Below, piece by piece: positions 1 through 13,421 of a stretch of DNA of 64,000 nt. The stretch lies in assembly GCA_003344405.1 (NCBI GenBank), contig NOWV01000024.1, positions 1-64,000 of the forward strand, written 5' to 3'. A model generated the notes under the pieces. That model searched no databases and was not told the origin of the DNA. It saw nothing but the letters and a program-made list of their open reading frames with translations. Made by a program: the position numbers and the translations under genes. Origin of the DNA: Trichoplax sp. H2. Taxonomy: Eukaryota; Placozoa; Uniplacotomia; Trichoplacea. Numbering within the stretch: position 1 is the stretch's first letter; each line of letters begins with the position of its first letter.

Positions 1-3000
1 GTTACAGCTGCTAAGGCCTAGCATTACGCTATAGTACACCACAACTAAGGCTCCTAAGATACTCGCTGATGACAAAAGTGAATAATCTAAATATTACAAT
101 GGAATTTTGCTCGTTAATTTATTATTCAGCTTTATCACTCTTTATTCCGTAATAATTTCATCTAATCCATGTTAACGTGGATCGATAAGTAATAAACTAA
201 CGCTGTGTGATTATGTTTTCTTTTGTTTCTGAAATTCTTCGAAAAATCATTTATCATTGAATTAAAATGAATCAAATATAGCATTTTTAATATTAGGCTA
301 TATTAATTAACTTAGTGTATTTTGAAGGCATAATGAAAGTTAATAAAGCTAAATTGATCACTATGCTCTAAAATTGAATTAATTTCTGATCAAAGATTGC
401 GCTATCGACGGGTAAAATCGAAAGAAAGATCACCTATATTGACAAAATTAATTAATAGAAACAATAGGTTTAGATAAGCTGATACATCAAATGAATGATA
501 GAATATTCGTATTTAATATTATATTAATAAATTGTGGAATCGGGTAGAAAAGAATGGTATAGTTATAACCTGCAGTAGTCTCAGATGTTAATTATAATGC
601 TGATATTTTATAACTGAATTAATTACAGTATTATGCCAAACTCTACGGACTATAAGTTGCATGAGCCTAATACCATAATAAAATTCAGCCGATGACATCA
701 TCAGCAAATCATATAAGATGAAATAAGTTTATGCACGTTTAAGAAAAAAAAATTTTCAGAATATTAACTTATAAAACGATAATTCACTATCAATTTCGCC
801 GTTAAAGGCAGCAAAATAATGTTGCTGGTGTATCCTTTGATGACGTTGTCAACATCTTTTAGTAAAATGATTTGCTAACTATGACTTTTTCCATCATAAT
901 TAAATTGTAAAACTAATCTCAACGAAAAACAAAGCTTGTACTGCAAAACTCAATTTATCTCTTACATATTCTTAATTCTAGATTTTATCTATCAGCATTA
1001 CAAGAACTATTATCTAGTGTTAAAAATTGCATTAAAAGAAATTACGTAACAATTGCTTATCCTGAATATTAATCAATTGAAAATTTATTTGATACCATCT
1101 AAGGTAATTGATTCGTTTACTATCGGCTTAGATTACTATATTGGAAACGTTGCGGAGTAAAAAGTGTAATAATATATTTACTTGGAGAAAAAAGGTGTCA
1201 AAATAAAGTGAGATTAAGAACTTATTTATTAATTTATTTAATATTACAGTTATAAAAAGATAACAACTAGATTCTCCGTGTATCTTTTATAATTATTAAG
1301 TCTAAATAAATTAATTCTCGTGGTATTAATTAAATTAAAAGACAGCAATTCTGATTATTACACAGAACGTTAAGCATGTGCTGTATGAACGTGAAAAAAC
1401 TTGTGATATGAAATTTACAATATTAGTATTTGCTGCTGCTAGGTTACCTGGTTGAATGTTTATAAAGCGAGCACAGGGAATTGATGTTTTTGGAGAGAAA
1501 AAATAATGTAATTAATTTATAATAGTTGTTGCTATCGGTCATATCTTAATATTTTATTAATATATGTGACATTATATAGATTTGCTTATCAACTGTTCTT
1601 GTAAAGCATTTTATATTGTAGAATCAAAAAATGGATATATCTCGATTATTTGTTGCAGTAAAATGCCTACACCAAAGATACTTTGTTTAAGTTATTGTTA
1701 ATACAGTAGTTAAATTATAAATTAATTGATGTCATTTTTTTCAACAATACAGTCATAATATGCTATCTAACTTTAAATAACTTATACGAGGGCAATAATC
1801 ATTTATAACAAGTAGATTTTCAACGTTTTACTTGATTAACTATAGATAAGTAATTTCTATTGTAATTTATTTTACCTAATTGAATCCTAGCAAAATTTTA
1901 ATATGAATAAACATATTTTCTTAATCTTTGTAATTAATAGTTCTAAAAATATCTATATGACGTCTTGTATGCAATAGCGAGGTATTTTATAAATGTGAAC
2001 ATCTTTATTTTTTAACTACAGATTTCAGTTACTGAATAAACTATTAAAAATGAGTTGACACGCATTCTATTTATATCTGTCCAATTGAGAGAGTAATCTT
2101 TAAATATATTCCATATAGATCTAATTAGCATAAAGTAATGCGATTTTTCTTTGTAGAATTTTCTTTATAACATAGTTCAAAGAGTTTATTAGAGATTGAG
2201 TACTAAATTGAACTTTATTGTAAATATTCATATAGCTGTAACTTGTAACCAGAAGACCATGCTAATTGTTCTATAAAGACATATCATGAATATTAATAGG
2301 CATCTTATATCATCAATCAAAGAGATAACTAAGTTTATGATGCACAGCATAAGATAAGATGAGAAGGTAATTGTTACAAAACAGCTTTGCAACAGGATAA
2401 TGTAATGCACGATCAATCAGTCGATTCCCTGAACCGCGTATCAGGGAGCAGTATCTACTCTTTCAGGAACACTTTTCTTATACTAGTAGACTACAAAAAG
2501 ACTTAGACGCCTAGTATCTTACGTTAAACACTAATCATAAGAACTAACTTTATTATACGATTTATCGCATTTTATATACTCTTTTACAATAGCAAAGACA
2601 TCCTAATTAGTAATATTAACCTTAAAACCTGATAGTGAATCAAAAGCTAATTTTATCTATTGCTACTTAATGGAGACAATAGTATTCACGAACATAGATA
2701 TCGAATGACTAATACAAAATTGTCAGATTACAATATGTCCTATCACGGAACATTTCTACGATAATCTACAATCTACCATAAGTAAATTATAATCACAGAG
2801 TTTGAATTGTAAGAAGATTATTCGCGATTCCCTAATTAAAGTACTTATTTCAGTAGGCTGTATATATTACCATAAAAGCTAGTGCTATATTTAAATATCA
2901 CATATCTTAATTAGAAACTCTTCGTATAAGGGTAAATCAACAAAATCATCCTAACATAGATGTTTCTACTATAATCTCGATATTACAATGTCTAACACTG

Positions 3001-6000
3001 TAACAGTAATACATTAACTATTTTATCTAAGTCCAAATTGGGTAGGAAGTAAATAATCATAATTAAATTAACTCATTTTATACGGTATATTTTCATCGTT
3101 ATACTGCAATGTACATGAACAAATGAAAATAATATAATTTGTATTCGTGCATATAAATTTTCTTCCTCTACAAACTGTTTTAAAATATTGACTACGTGCT
3201 CATCTTTTCAATAAACCTATTAATTTTAATATTTTATTTACTTTAGGGTGTTATAGAAGGAAATACGTGCTTATTTTAAAATTTATACGATAAATCTAAA
3301 GCCATAACTTTGAAATACAAGTAAAATGTTTCAATTAAGCTTCATTGATGATTTTATATAGGAATTGCGTTAAAATAGTAAATTGCTTTTGAAGTGAGGT
3401 TAGCAAAAGCGAGTTAGAAATGATTCGTAAGAAAATGAAATACAAATAAAATAACAATATTATTTATGAATTGATAGTAACATTAAAATTTAGATTCTAA
3501 AGGTGGATTGCTTGCGATAAGATTATCATCCATAATGAAATAGTACCAATTAAGGCATAAAATGGACGGCTTTACGTATTAAGCTATTGATAAAGTATTA
3601 TAAGCATCGCTCCAAGAAATGATATGATAGTAACAATTTTTGAATCTCTTTGAATAATGTTAATTTAAAAGGATGTTGACATTTAAAATTATCACACATT
3701 GTTATTTTCTGTTATGACGATAAATAACAACTTAATATTAACACAGGATCAGATTTTCTGGAAGCTCGTACACTATATACTCTTTATAAATCAGATATAT
3801 CCCACAGGCCGTCGTTATGTCAACAAATTTTGATAACATTGTACTAGTTTATCATTTTAAAATTGGGATATTTAATAATTTCTATCAGACAGTCGATCTT
3901 AATGGTAACTTGAAAACATCCATGTTATGGGTTATTAGAAATTTTATTTGAGATTTTTTCCCACAAACTGCATTCCATTTGAGATATGCTACATCCTCTT
4001 TATTAATTGATTGTTCGTTAGGATGACGATATTTTAAGCCATTACTTATATAGATTTAACTATCAATTATTTTATCATGACACCATCATAATCACTTGGT
4101 ACCACTTACATCGAATAGATAGTTCATTATCTCCTATTATAGAGATTCACCGAAAATTATGACTATGGATGGAAATAGATTTTCGGCAAATAATCCCTTT
4201 ATAGATTCTACAATAAATTACATGTAGAGGCATCGCGTGGGTGCTTTTTCATATCCGCGAATTAGGCAATGCCGAAATAATTTTCATTTCGTAGGTATTG
4301 CAGTTAATAATATGTTGGCTTATATTATGATAATTTAATAAATATTAGTTAATGCCAGAAATAGAAATGAGATTCTCGTAAATTTCATGATAGATTGTCA
4401 TTTTATTGCAAATAGTTGCTAATACCAAGGTAGAACTGGAATATTTGGGAATGACATACATTTGTGTACAAATTCTATTACAAAGTAGATACAGCATAGT
4501 AGGAGTGTTCTATCGATAGTTTTGGCTATATTAAATAGCTTATGTCCTATATTACAATTAATAGGGTATTGAATGCTATGGAATGATTAAGAAATGTCTA
4601 TTGACAATATACTTTATCTATTTTACTTTAGAAATAAATTTCTGCTTGACTAATAGACAATGGGCTCTATACAAATTCCATGATAACTAGGGATATAATA
4701 CGGAATGATGATCTAGCGCCAATCTCAAAGCTTTACCATTTTACACCATTAACAGCAAATCGATTGCTATTATAATACATACCCTTTCACTCATTTCCGT
4801 GTATAAATTAGCCGACAGATGCAGATCGCTCTAAATGATTAAAAGCCATCAATAAACTCTAACATATTCATATCGAACGCATGACAACGTGGCTATAACT
4901 TTATAAATGTTGAAGTTATTCCACTACTACATAAGAATCAATTGATATTAAATGAAATAAATAAATTTTTAATGATCACGTAGTTCAAAAATTAGCAACT
5001 GTTCTGTATAAAGCCTCTAAAGTAGACTATTATTATATATTGTCCTCTTGACTGCGATAAATTACCAGCTGGTAGGTGGTGCATTGATATAATTTCCGCT
5101 AGGGATTTTTTCAGTTATTGTCATCTTAGAAGACATCACGCAAGAGAAAACTAATTTCGTGTCTGACTTTAGTCGCATGCATACTGTAAAACAACTTCAA
5201 TTTATTTAAAGTCAATGATAGATTTACTGTGCATTTATTTGTCGTCCCACATCTCTTTAGCCTTTTTTGTATCATACGGTGATAATTGATGACATAGAAA
5301 TAAAGAAAGCTAAGTTAATTTAAATAATTTCGGAGCTTTATTCGCTGTCCTTTTCGCTTTGAATCGAAAAATTTTAGTTGTTATTTTTCTCATTTTTATA
5401 TTTCAGCAGGACAGTTAGAGCAGCAAGTATATAGAAAGTAAATTAGTTCTTATCATATTCATGCCAGTATGCAGTTACAGAAGAATGATGATGGAAACAA
5501 AATTAACTTCCATATTAGCTTGTTATTACTGCCTTAGATCACGTACTGGTACGGCAATAAAAAATGAAAGCTTTATTGTCAATTTTAACGTTGAGAATCA
5601 AGTTCTTGCTACTTGAATTGTTATTTTTTCCTGGGATTAGATTTGATATAATATAGTAAATGGAATACCCAATTTATGAGAAAGAGACCTCAGTGTTTTC
5701 AAATCTTCATGCCAGCACCTAATTTTTGGAAAATATATTAATGACAATTCTTCATATATCACGTAATTATTAAGATGCGACTTTATATAACATTAAGAAA
5801 ATAAAACTTTTACTAAATGTAAATGCGATTGCCATTATTTCATACAGATACCATGCAATAATGTCTAGGTAACAGGATTTGGAATATGATATCTATCGTT
5901 AATATGCAAATGCGTTCGTCTTAAAATGTATAAAATTGACGTATTACTATACAAAGCAATGAAAATACCTAGATAATAGACTTTCAAGTATGGAAAAAAG

Positions 6001-6189
6001 GATACAAATATCTGAACTATTTCATCTTAGAACAGATAGTGAAGGAGTTGATCTTTGTGAATATAATCACGATTTTTCAGCAGGATTTCACGTATGAAAA
6101 CTTGGCGTAAATAATTAAATTACACTTTGAAATATATAATAATAGAAATGATGTAGACAGAAATTTCGCAATTATGCTTGAAATAACAG
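1..6189. other. Gene-poor AT-rich intergenic DNA
   Basis: I see no coding exon I can support here. Open frames are short, AT-driven and show no family resemblance, and no RNA gene was recognised. Genes made of very small exons cannot be excluded by eye. Confidence 0.5.
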
Positions 6190-6200
6190 ACTTTCGTTAT

Positions 6201-6540
6201 AAATAAATTCGTGTTAATATCTAAATGCGATTGCCTGGAAAATATGATGATGGAATTAATCGACTGCGGATGTAAGGCAATTATACTTAAATAAATTAGT
6301 GCTAATATCTGAATGCGATCGAGCTGCAAAACATATGGCAATTATACCTCAATGAATTAGAGCTAATATCTTAATGGTAATATTTAAAGGCGATCGCCTA
6401 GAAAATATGATGATGAAATTGATCTACTACGGATACATGTGAATTATACCTCAATAAATTAGTGCTTATATCTGAATGCGATCGTCCCAGAAAACATGAT
6501 GAAATTGGTTTATACGGATACAAGGCAATATGCTAAACTT
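6201..6540. repeat. Degenerate tandem array, ~90-100 bp unit, 4 copies
   Basis: Four successive units begin near 6201, 6289, 6351 and 6453. Each starts with a variant of aataaattagtgctaatatc and runs on through a gcgatcg-like core, an aaaatatgatgatg-like block and an ggcaattatac-like end. The second copy is shortened to about 62 bp by an internal deletion. A more diverged relative may lie at 6630-6715. The units contain no conserved reading frame. Confidence 0.8.
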
Positions 6541-6719
6541 CGAATGTGTAAGGATAGAATTGATCTATTTGGATAATAGACTAACTTGCTTAAATAGAAA
6601 TTCTATCGCTATGAGTACAATGGAGTTAATATCGAAGTAATCTTATCCTAGAATACTCGGTGATAAAATTGATCTAGGCGGATACGGAAGTCAGGCAGTC
6701 ACGCCCAAAACAGACTCAA

Positions 6720-9310
6720 TTCGCTATAAAGAAATTGATATTGATCTAACTGAAAGAATTCTGACCAAATCATTGGGAAATGCTCTTTTAATGTCTCAGT
6801 AGATAAAAGAAATACTACAATTACTATTGCGTTCCGGAGAACCTTGACCTTTACCTTCTTATTCTGGCCTAGATAGCCTAAACGATTCTATTCAGTAATA
6901 GTAACTAATATCAGGTAGAAACATCGGTGTAGGCTAAGCTATATTGTATTATCTTAAGCGCAAATTTCGATATTGACAGATAGCACTTACTATCCACAAA
7001 GTCTTATTCATGAGGAATTCTTCGCATAAATAATAAAATTTTGATGTTATACTTATATGACTTTCGTTTCGATCGTTATAGAAATAAGTCGATCTTTAAG
7101 GGTAAATAGAATTCTTAACTTCTTACTTTGCCTCATTAAATCTAAGTGTTCCTTAATGATTTATCCTATTTCAGCTTCAGAAATAAATGAAAAAACTAAA
7201 TAGAATCAATCCACATGATCTTATCGAATTAAGTGGATTAGAAGGATATAAACGATATTGTGATAGTTTTTGTGAATAAAAATTTACGAAGAATCTCTTC
7301 ATCTCTTCTTGGTTTTCTAGTCCAGGATCTATATCCTACAACATCCGCTCTAGCAGCTTTTTTCACCTTAACGTATTTATACCCCGGTTAAATTTATTAG
7401 CGGCTGAGCACTCTAGAATAAGCGCTATTCCACATCATTTTAACGATGGTGATTATTTGGCATTAATAGCATATCAGTCTATAACTACATTAATCTTAAA
7501 GAGTAAATCTGATTCAATTTAGCTTATCATCAGATTATTATAAACATTTCATATCGTTGCTGGCTTATTCACTGTTGATCTTTTGACGACAATATCCTAG
7601 CGTGTCATGGATTAATCTGGGAGTAATCTCAATATTTCACTTCATCATATATTTATTTAGTTGCCATATTTCAGAATGAATAATTCTACATATAAGCTTT
7701 TCACCACTTCGATTTAGTATTGCTATCCATGAAAATCCAAACAAAACAGTTGTATTAGCCGCTTCATGGGTAACTGATTTCAATTCATAGAGATGTTAGG
7801 TGTATAAATCTTGACTAAGAACCCCTTTCATCACTCTATACTTTATTTATTTCTGGAAATAATCCGTAAAGTCACAAGATACTTATTCTTGCAGGCTGCT
7901 CTCTTAATTTATGTAGTATGGCTATTTCTTAGATATGCAAGAATTGATCTTATTATGGTATTGTACAAGATGGATCCTTTCTAATACGAGAAACTAGAAA
8001 TTTTTCAATCTGATTAGATTTTTTTGCCGTTTTAAAAGTTTATTATCTTAATAGTTACGATTTATGATAGAAAGATACCATGAAATTAACTATTTCTAGA
8101 TAGTTACAGCAGAATAATCTATATTATCTAAAGGTATAAATATGAATATTCCCTGTAGACAATTTTGACTTTATATAATCTTAAATTGTAATAAGTCTCA
8201 TTTTTATGCATAAGATAAGTAACAATTATGCCATAGCATACTGTGAAATCTTAAATAATAGTTGAAATCATGATATTTTTTCATAATTATACAATCTGTA
8301 ACTATGAACATGCTGCACAATTTAGAACATGGGTCATGTTTTAAACTGTAAACATCAGAATGATAATAATATCTATAGCTATTATTAGACTTTCCCTTCT
8401 CTTTGAGTATTAATTTGCCTTGTCATTTGATGCGGGCGGTTATTTACTATACAACTCAAAAATGAAACGCTAAATTCTAAAGATAATAATGTCATTTGCA
8501 CAAGCCATCGGACAAGTTGAATGGATTACGCAGATATTACGTCGAAGATTAAATGATGCAGTTCAAATTTAATGCAATAATGTTTCTCTTATAACTTGTT
8601 TATTATTAGCAACAGCAATAAGTTGGAAATAAAGTTTCAGTTAGTTCATCATCAAAAGCCTTTATCATCATAGTGTGTAAATTATAAAGAATAGCATCCG
8701 TCATATTAAAACAATCAGTGATGAACAACGCCTCATTCTGTCCTTCAATAATCCCAATATTCAGCAAGCATTTATTTCCAAATATCGAAGAATTAGTATC
8801 AATGGCTGCATATATCTAATATTTACAGGAAAAAGTATGAACGCTATTCCAGGTATATAGAGCTTCCGCTAAAATCAATTTTAAACGCTGAATGTTCATC
8901 TTCCCATACTCCCAAGTATAGGATAATAGCTGAAAGAAGTCGATCAAGTGGTATCATATGATCAGACTATAAGAAAATAACTCAGAAATTGTTCATTTCT
9001 TAATGTAGTTCTTCTTAATTCAAATATAAATTATTGTATTTTACAAGATCGAAAGTGAATAATCTTAATAAATTTGATCGATATCAAGCCTAATGATCGT
9101 GATAATCATCTGCTTGGATTATACTTTATTCATTCCCTTCAGTACAAAGTATTTTTCACCTACTATCGATTTATTAAAATAGTTCCTTATGCATCAGGGC
9201 TGTGGAAGAATGATTGGGCTTTATTAATTTTAATATATCATATTACGACTGTAAGATATTAGGAAATGATTGTGTTACATCAATTCAAAGTTATCTTGTT
9301 GTTTCTAGCT
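6720..9310. other. Intergenic, nothing recognised
   Basis: AT-rich sequence with no supported exon, RNA gene or mobile-element coding region. The small open frame at 9074-9262 has no resemblance to a known family and no credible splice context. Confidence 0.45.
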
Positions 9311-9315
9311 ATGTC

Positions 9316-9830
9316 CAATTCTAGACGCTAGTTCTCTGTAATGATAGATGAAATTTTTATAGCCTTAATTTAAATCATCACTATCGTTGTTGACCGTACG
9401 AACAGGAAATTGAAGTACAAATTGAACATCCTGCTGTTAATTTACGGCTTAATTTTAGACGATTACTTTCTACAAATGATGGATGAAAAGATTTAATCTT
9501 GATTCCAACCGCGAATTTCAATCAAGACTGTCCTCATTGATAGTCCAGTTCAGAAATGATGGTAAGGTATAAACTTAAAGTATCATGTTCTTTCTTCACA
9601 GCTTAAAATCTAAACGATTATTTTTAATAAAGATAGATCAAATTTTTACTCTTCCATAGAATGAGACTATCCAGATGGATAGTACTATTAAGAAATTAGT
9701 GTATCAATTCAACGTATTTTTGCTATTTCTCTACGGCTCCAATTCGAGATAATTACTTTGCACGTACATGGATAAAATTTTAATCTTTATGAAAGTCATG
9801 ACTATTCACAATAATACAACTAGCAATCTT
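9316..9830. repeat. Degenerate tandem array, ~140 bp unit, 4 copies
   Basis: The motif aattttagacgattacttt (variants) followed by a gatggat-aaatttt block recurs at 9316, 9451, 9604 and 9740, a spacing of 135, 153 and 136 bp. Similarity is clear by eye but decayed, with indels between copies. Confidence 0.7.
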
Positions 9831-12800
9831 GCTATTTTTTAGCGAGAATTTCTCACCAGTAAATCAATGCTTTCCCTGTCGTCATCGAATAGCAATCGAC
9901 AGAAATAAATTTTATAGAAATGAGAAAACATCGTTTCAATAGCTAATTACTTTTGTACTCCTATTGCGTATCAATTATTTTTGATAGGCCAAAATATCCC
10001 TAGTTTAAGTTAATCAGTGATAGATTTATTGAATTGAATTGATGTATCTGAAAAAATAATACAGTGATGACGAGTTTTATTCCATTGCGATTTATTATAA
10101 CCCTTTCAAGCTTGCAACGCCTCTATAAATCAATGGATTGATGATATACCTTTTACATTGATGATGACCTTATTCCGGCTTCATTTTTATCTATGCAATA
10201 GTATTATAAATTACTTGACAAAAATGAAATAATATTTGTCTGTCAATGAACTCTAGCATGTACAAAGATCTTTGACGATTTGATTGAAAGCTGTAAACGA
10301 GAGTAAAATAAAAAAGGCCCGACAAAAAAAATACTGTATCGAAAATTGATACATCTTTTAACTGGTTTTTAACCATGCTTTTCTTCCCTAATTCAATAGG
10401 TAATTTCTATTCATTTCCTTGAACAATAACGCTTGAAAAAAAGACTGGCTGTTATTATTTTGAAAAACTAGCTGGAATGATGATGTCATGAATGATAGCA
10501 ATATCCATTGCTTGGCCACTGTTATTATTTGTTCGTCATTTGCGCATTTAATGTAATGAACTCCTTCCTATTCCGGCGCTTACTCATGGTTTGCTTAATT
10601 TCTTAATTTTCCAATATAATAAAAATCACATCGCAGACGCATTGTCTGCAAAAATCAAACATTACTTTGTTATTATTGTCGAAAGGATGCCAATTTACAT
10701 TTGACCTATATAAATTAACCTCAACATGAATCACTTCATTAGTTAGTATTGTATTGCGCAGCAGTTGCTAGTCCATTTAAAAATTTTATTCTCTATTCCA
10801 TTGGAAATTGAGGAGGTAAGTAAAAATAAAATTTTATCTTATCATTTGATCTAAACGATTGAAATTGAGAACATGACCGCATGTCGATTCCTTTCTCGGC
10901 GTTTGGATTAATTTTTCAAGACATAATTTAGCTCTATTCCAATAATATTGATTTACAGTATATGAGAGATATACATTCACAATACTAAAGACGAGAAAAA
11001 GACTACGGTACATATGAAGATTGAGTACTGTATCATTTTTTTCATTAGCTATTGATTGAAAGAAAGAAAAGAAAAAACATTGGCTTGCTCTATTAATATA
11101 ATTTTTTCGACTGTTATTACGCGATCAACGTTGAAGCTATTCAAGTTAGGTAAAGTAATACATCCAGTAATTAATTGGATATATTTTAATACTTTAAAGT
11201 AGGTGTAAAAATAGCAAAAGATACGGTAGATTGCTTTTATAATTCCTATTCAAAATTTTTATTAACGATTCATAAAATTGACATATTCATTTGAATGTAA
11301 TTGAGCCATTCATTGTAGGCACATCGATAATTAAAGGAGTTGTTCTTTACTTTGTTCAGATATTCCTTGGAAATTTTGCAAAGTGAAGTAGAAGAAGAAT
11401 ATTCAATTTTGTCTCAGTTCATCATTCCAAGCCACCATTTCATTACCAACACCATCTTTAGGTCAGTAAATTATATTAGAATGACGAAGTAATAAGAGAG
11501 AATTCAATTTGTAGCACTATTTCATCTTGCATGTCGTGGCCATATTTCATATTGGTGTCAAATTAATATTAAAGATCGAATAGTATGATTTATTTTTATC
11601 AAGCTATTGTCATTATCAAGCTGTCAGAAGATTTTAGAACTAAATTTTGCTTCCGTCGATACACTTACGTTTTAAAGGAAGAAAAACTGACAGGAAGTTA
11701 AATATTATCCAGAAATTTCGTTCTAAAGTCTCAATTACACTGTCATTATCCGGATTCTACGCAAGCAGGTAACGTAGTCTAAGCAATAAATATATCTAGA
11801 CAGTTCCACGGGCAAAGGCTGGTACCTGCTAGAATACTCATATCTATCTATGTACTTAAGAATACCAGTAGCATTTATAGGCTTAACCGACACCATTTTT
11901 GCCTAGAATCTTGGTATTGCCTTAAAAAATTGAAAATCTAAAAGTCAAGATCTGGCTCACTTTAAATTTACTTGTTATTAAATTTTGGATCAGCCATTTA
12001 CGGTATAACATATGAATATTAATAGGTCAGAGAAATAGGCAATTTAATACCGTTATATCGACAATTTGAACGTCTTTTATATAACTTTTGAAGCAAATAT
12101 AATAAATTGTATAAAACCAATTCGAAATATATTTTAGTACTGATAGATAAGATAGTATTTCGAAGAGATTTTCATTGTACATAAGTTGTTAAACATGGTA
12201 AATTTATACTCATGATAAATCCAATCCTATTCTTGAATTAAGTTTAGCTTCCAAAATTGTTGAGGAAATCAGCCTGTCTATATTTGCATTATATATTCAA
12301 GCTTTTCAAAGGCAGAAAATTACTAAAAGATACTTTTACCTTTTTCACCTTTTCTTGGCCATAAGACAACAAGTACATCGCTCATTTCTACTTAACGTCC
12401 ATGTAAGCCTAACTAATTAACAATGATTAATAATCAAATAAATGACAGCAATTTTATAATTCCAAATCTCACTCGAAAATTTAATATTAGAATTACTTCT
12501 GACAGTTCTAAATCCATATGATTTTATTGCTAATATTAGAGATATAGATAATCAAAGTATGAATTATTAATTACGATTTTTCGCATAAACCGATTAAAAT
12601 TGAGCAATAACTTCCCGTATTTCCAATCGATGAGAAAGAGCCATCCTAGGATAACAATAACAATATAATTAGTAATATTCTATTATCCAATCAAAACCTC
12701 AATAGGCTATTTATAACACCTTGTTATACATAATAATCAACTGTAAAACTATAAATTTATAAAAAGCATCTATAAACCTTCATGAAATATCATTCAAATG

Positions 12801-13100
12801 TAAAAGAGCAAATCAGTATCCTAGTGCACTATAATTATTCACCGTAATGAATTCAAAATTATACAGCTATGCCGCATTTTATTTAATGTAGAAAGTGGAA
12901 ATATAAATAGCAGTTCCTTATACAAGAGATAGAAGATGCGATGCCAGCTTGTTTATAATTATGTAATAAAGTGTTAGTTTTTCCTTACTGCATGAGAAAT
13001 TTATTTACATCAGTGATGGTCTAAGGTTGAAATTAAATCAGTATAATTATTTTATTAAGATTGACTGGGATTTGTTTTATTCCTATCTCATGGTCTTAAA
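9831..13100. other. Intergenic, nothing firmly supported
   Basis: No gene could be supported. One short open stretch ends at a strong splice-donor-like gaggtaagt at 10811-10819, but no partner exon with compatible phase was found. Confidence 0.4.
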
Positions 13101-13408
13101 GAGGATTACATCAATTATTACATCGATCATAGCCTAAAGTATAAACATAATAAGATAGATATTTACTCATCAACAGTGTTTTCATTCTATTTCCTATCTT
13201 CAAGGAATACCGTATCATAAGAATTATATGCATTGATGATAGCTCAAAGTATAACTTCAACAGTATAGATATTTAACAATCGACAGAGTTTTCTTTCTAT
13301 TTCATATCATTAAGAAATACCATATCATAGGAATGATATATATCGCTGATAGCCTAAAATATAACTATAGTAGTACATTCTATCACTAATCGATAATGTT
13401 TTATTTCT
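13101..13408. repeat. 110-bp tandem repeat, ~3 copies, abutting the class A GPCR start
   Basis: Three units of 110 bp start at 13101, 13211 and 13321. Shared landmarks are a gatagcctaaagtata block, a tagatattta block, a cagtgttttcttt block and a caaggaatac-type unit end. The last unit runs into tttctag at 13402-13408, just before the GPCR initiation region. It therefore appears to supply the polypyrimidine tract and acceptor of a possible 5'UTR intron. Confidence 0.8.
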
Positions 13409-13421
13409 AGAAAATTCAACC

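Noticed and set aside
6201-6540. Considered as a CRISPR-like array.
   Set aside because: The units are contiguous diverged tandem copies of ~90 bp without identical short repeats and unique spacers, in a eukaryotic genome.
10745-10819. Open stretch ending in a strong donor-like gaggtaagt.
   Set aside because: No acceptor-donor partner exon in matching phase was found on either side; likely chance.
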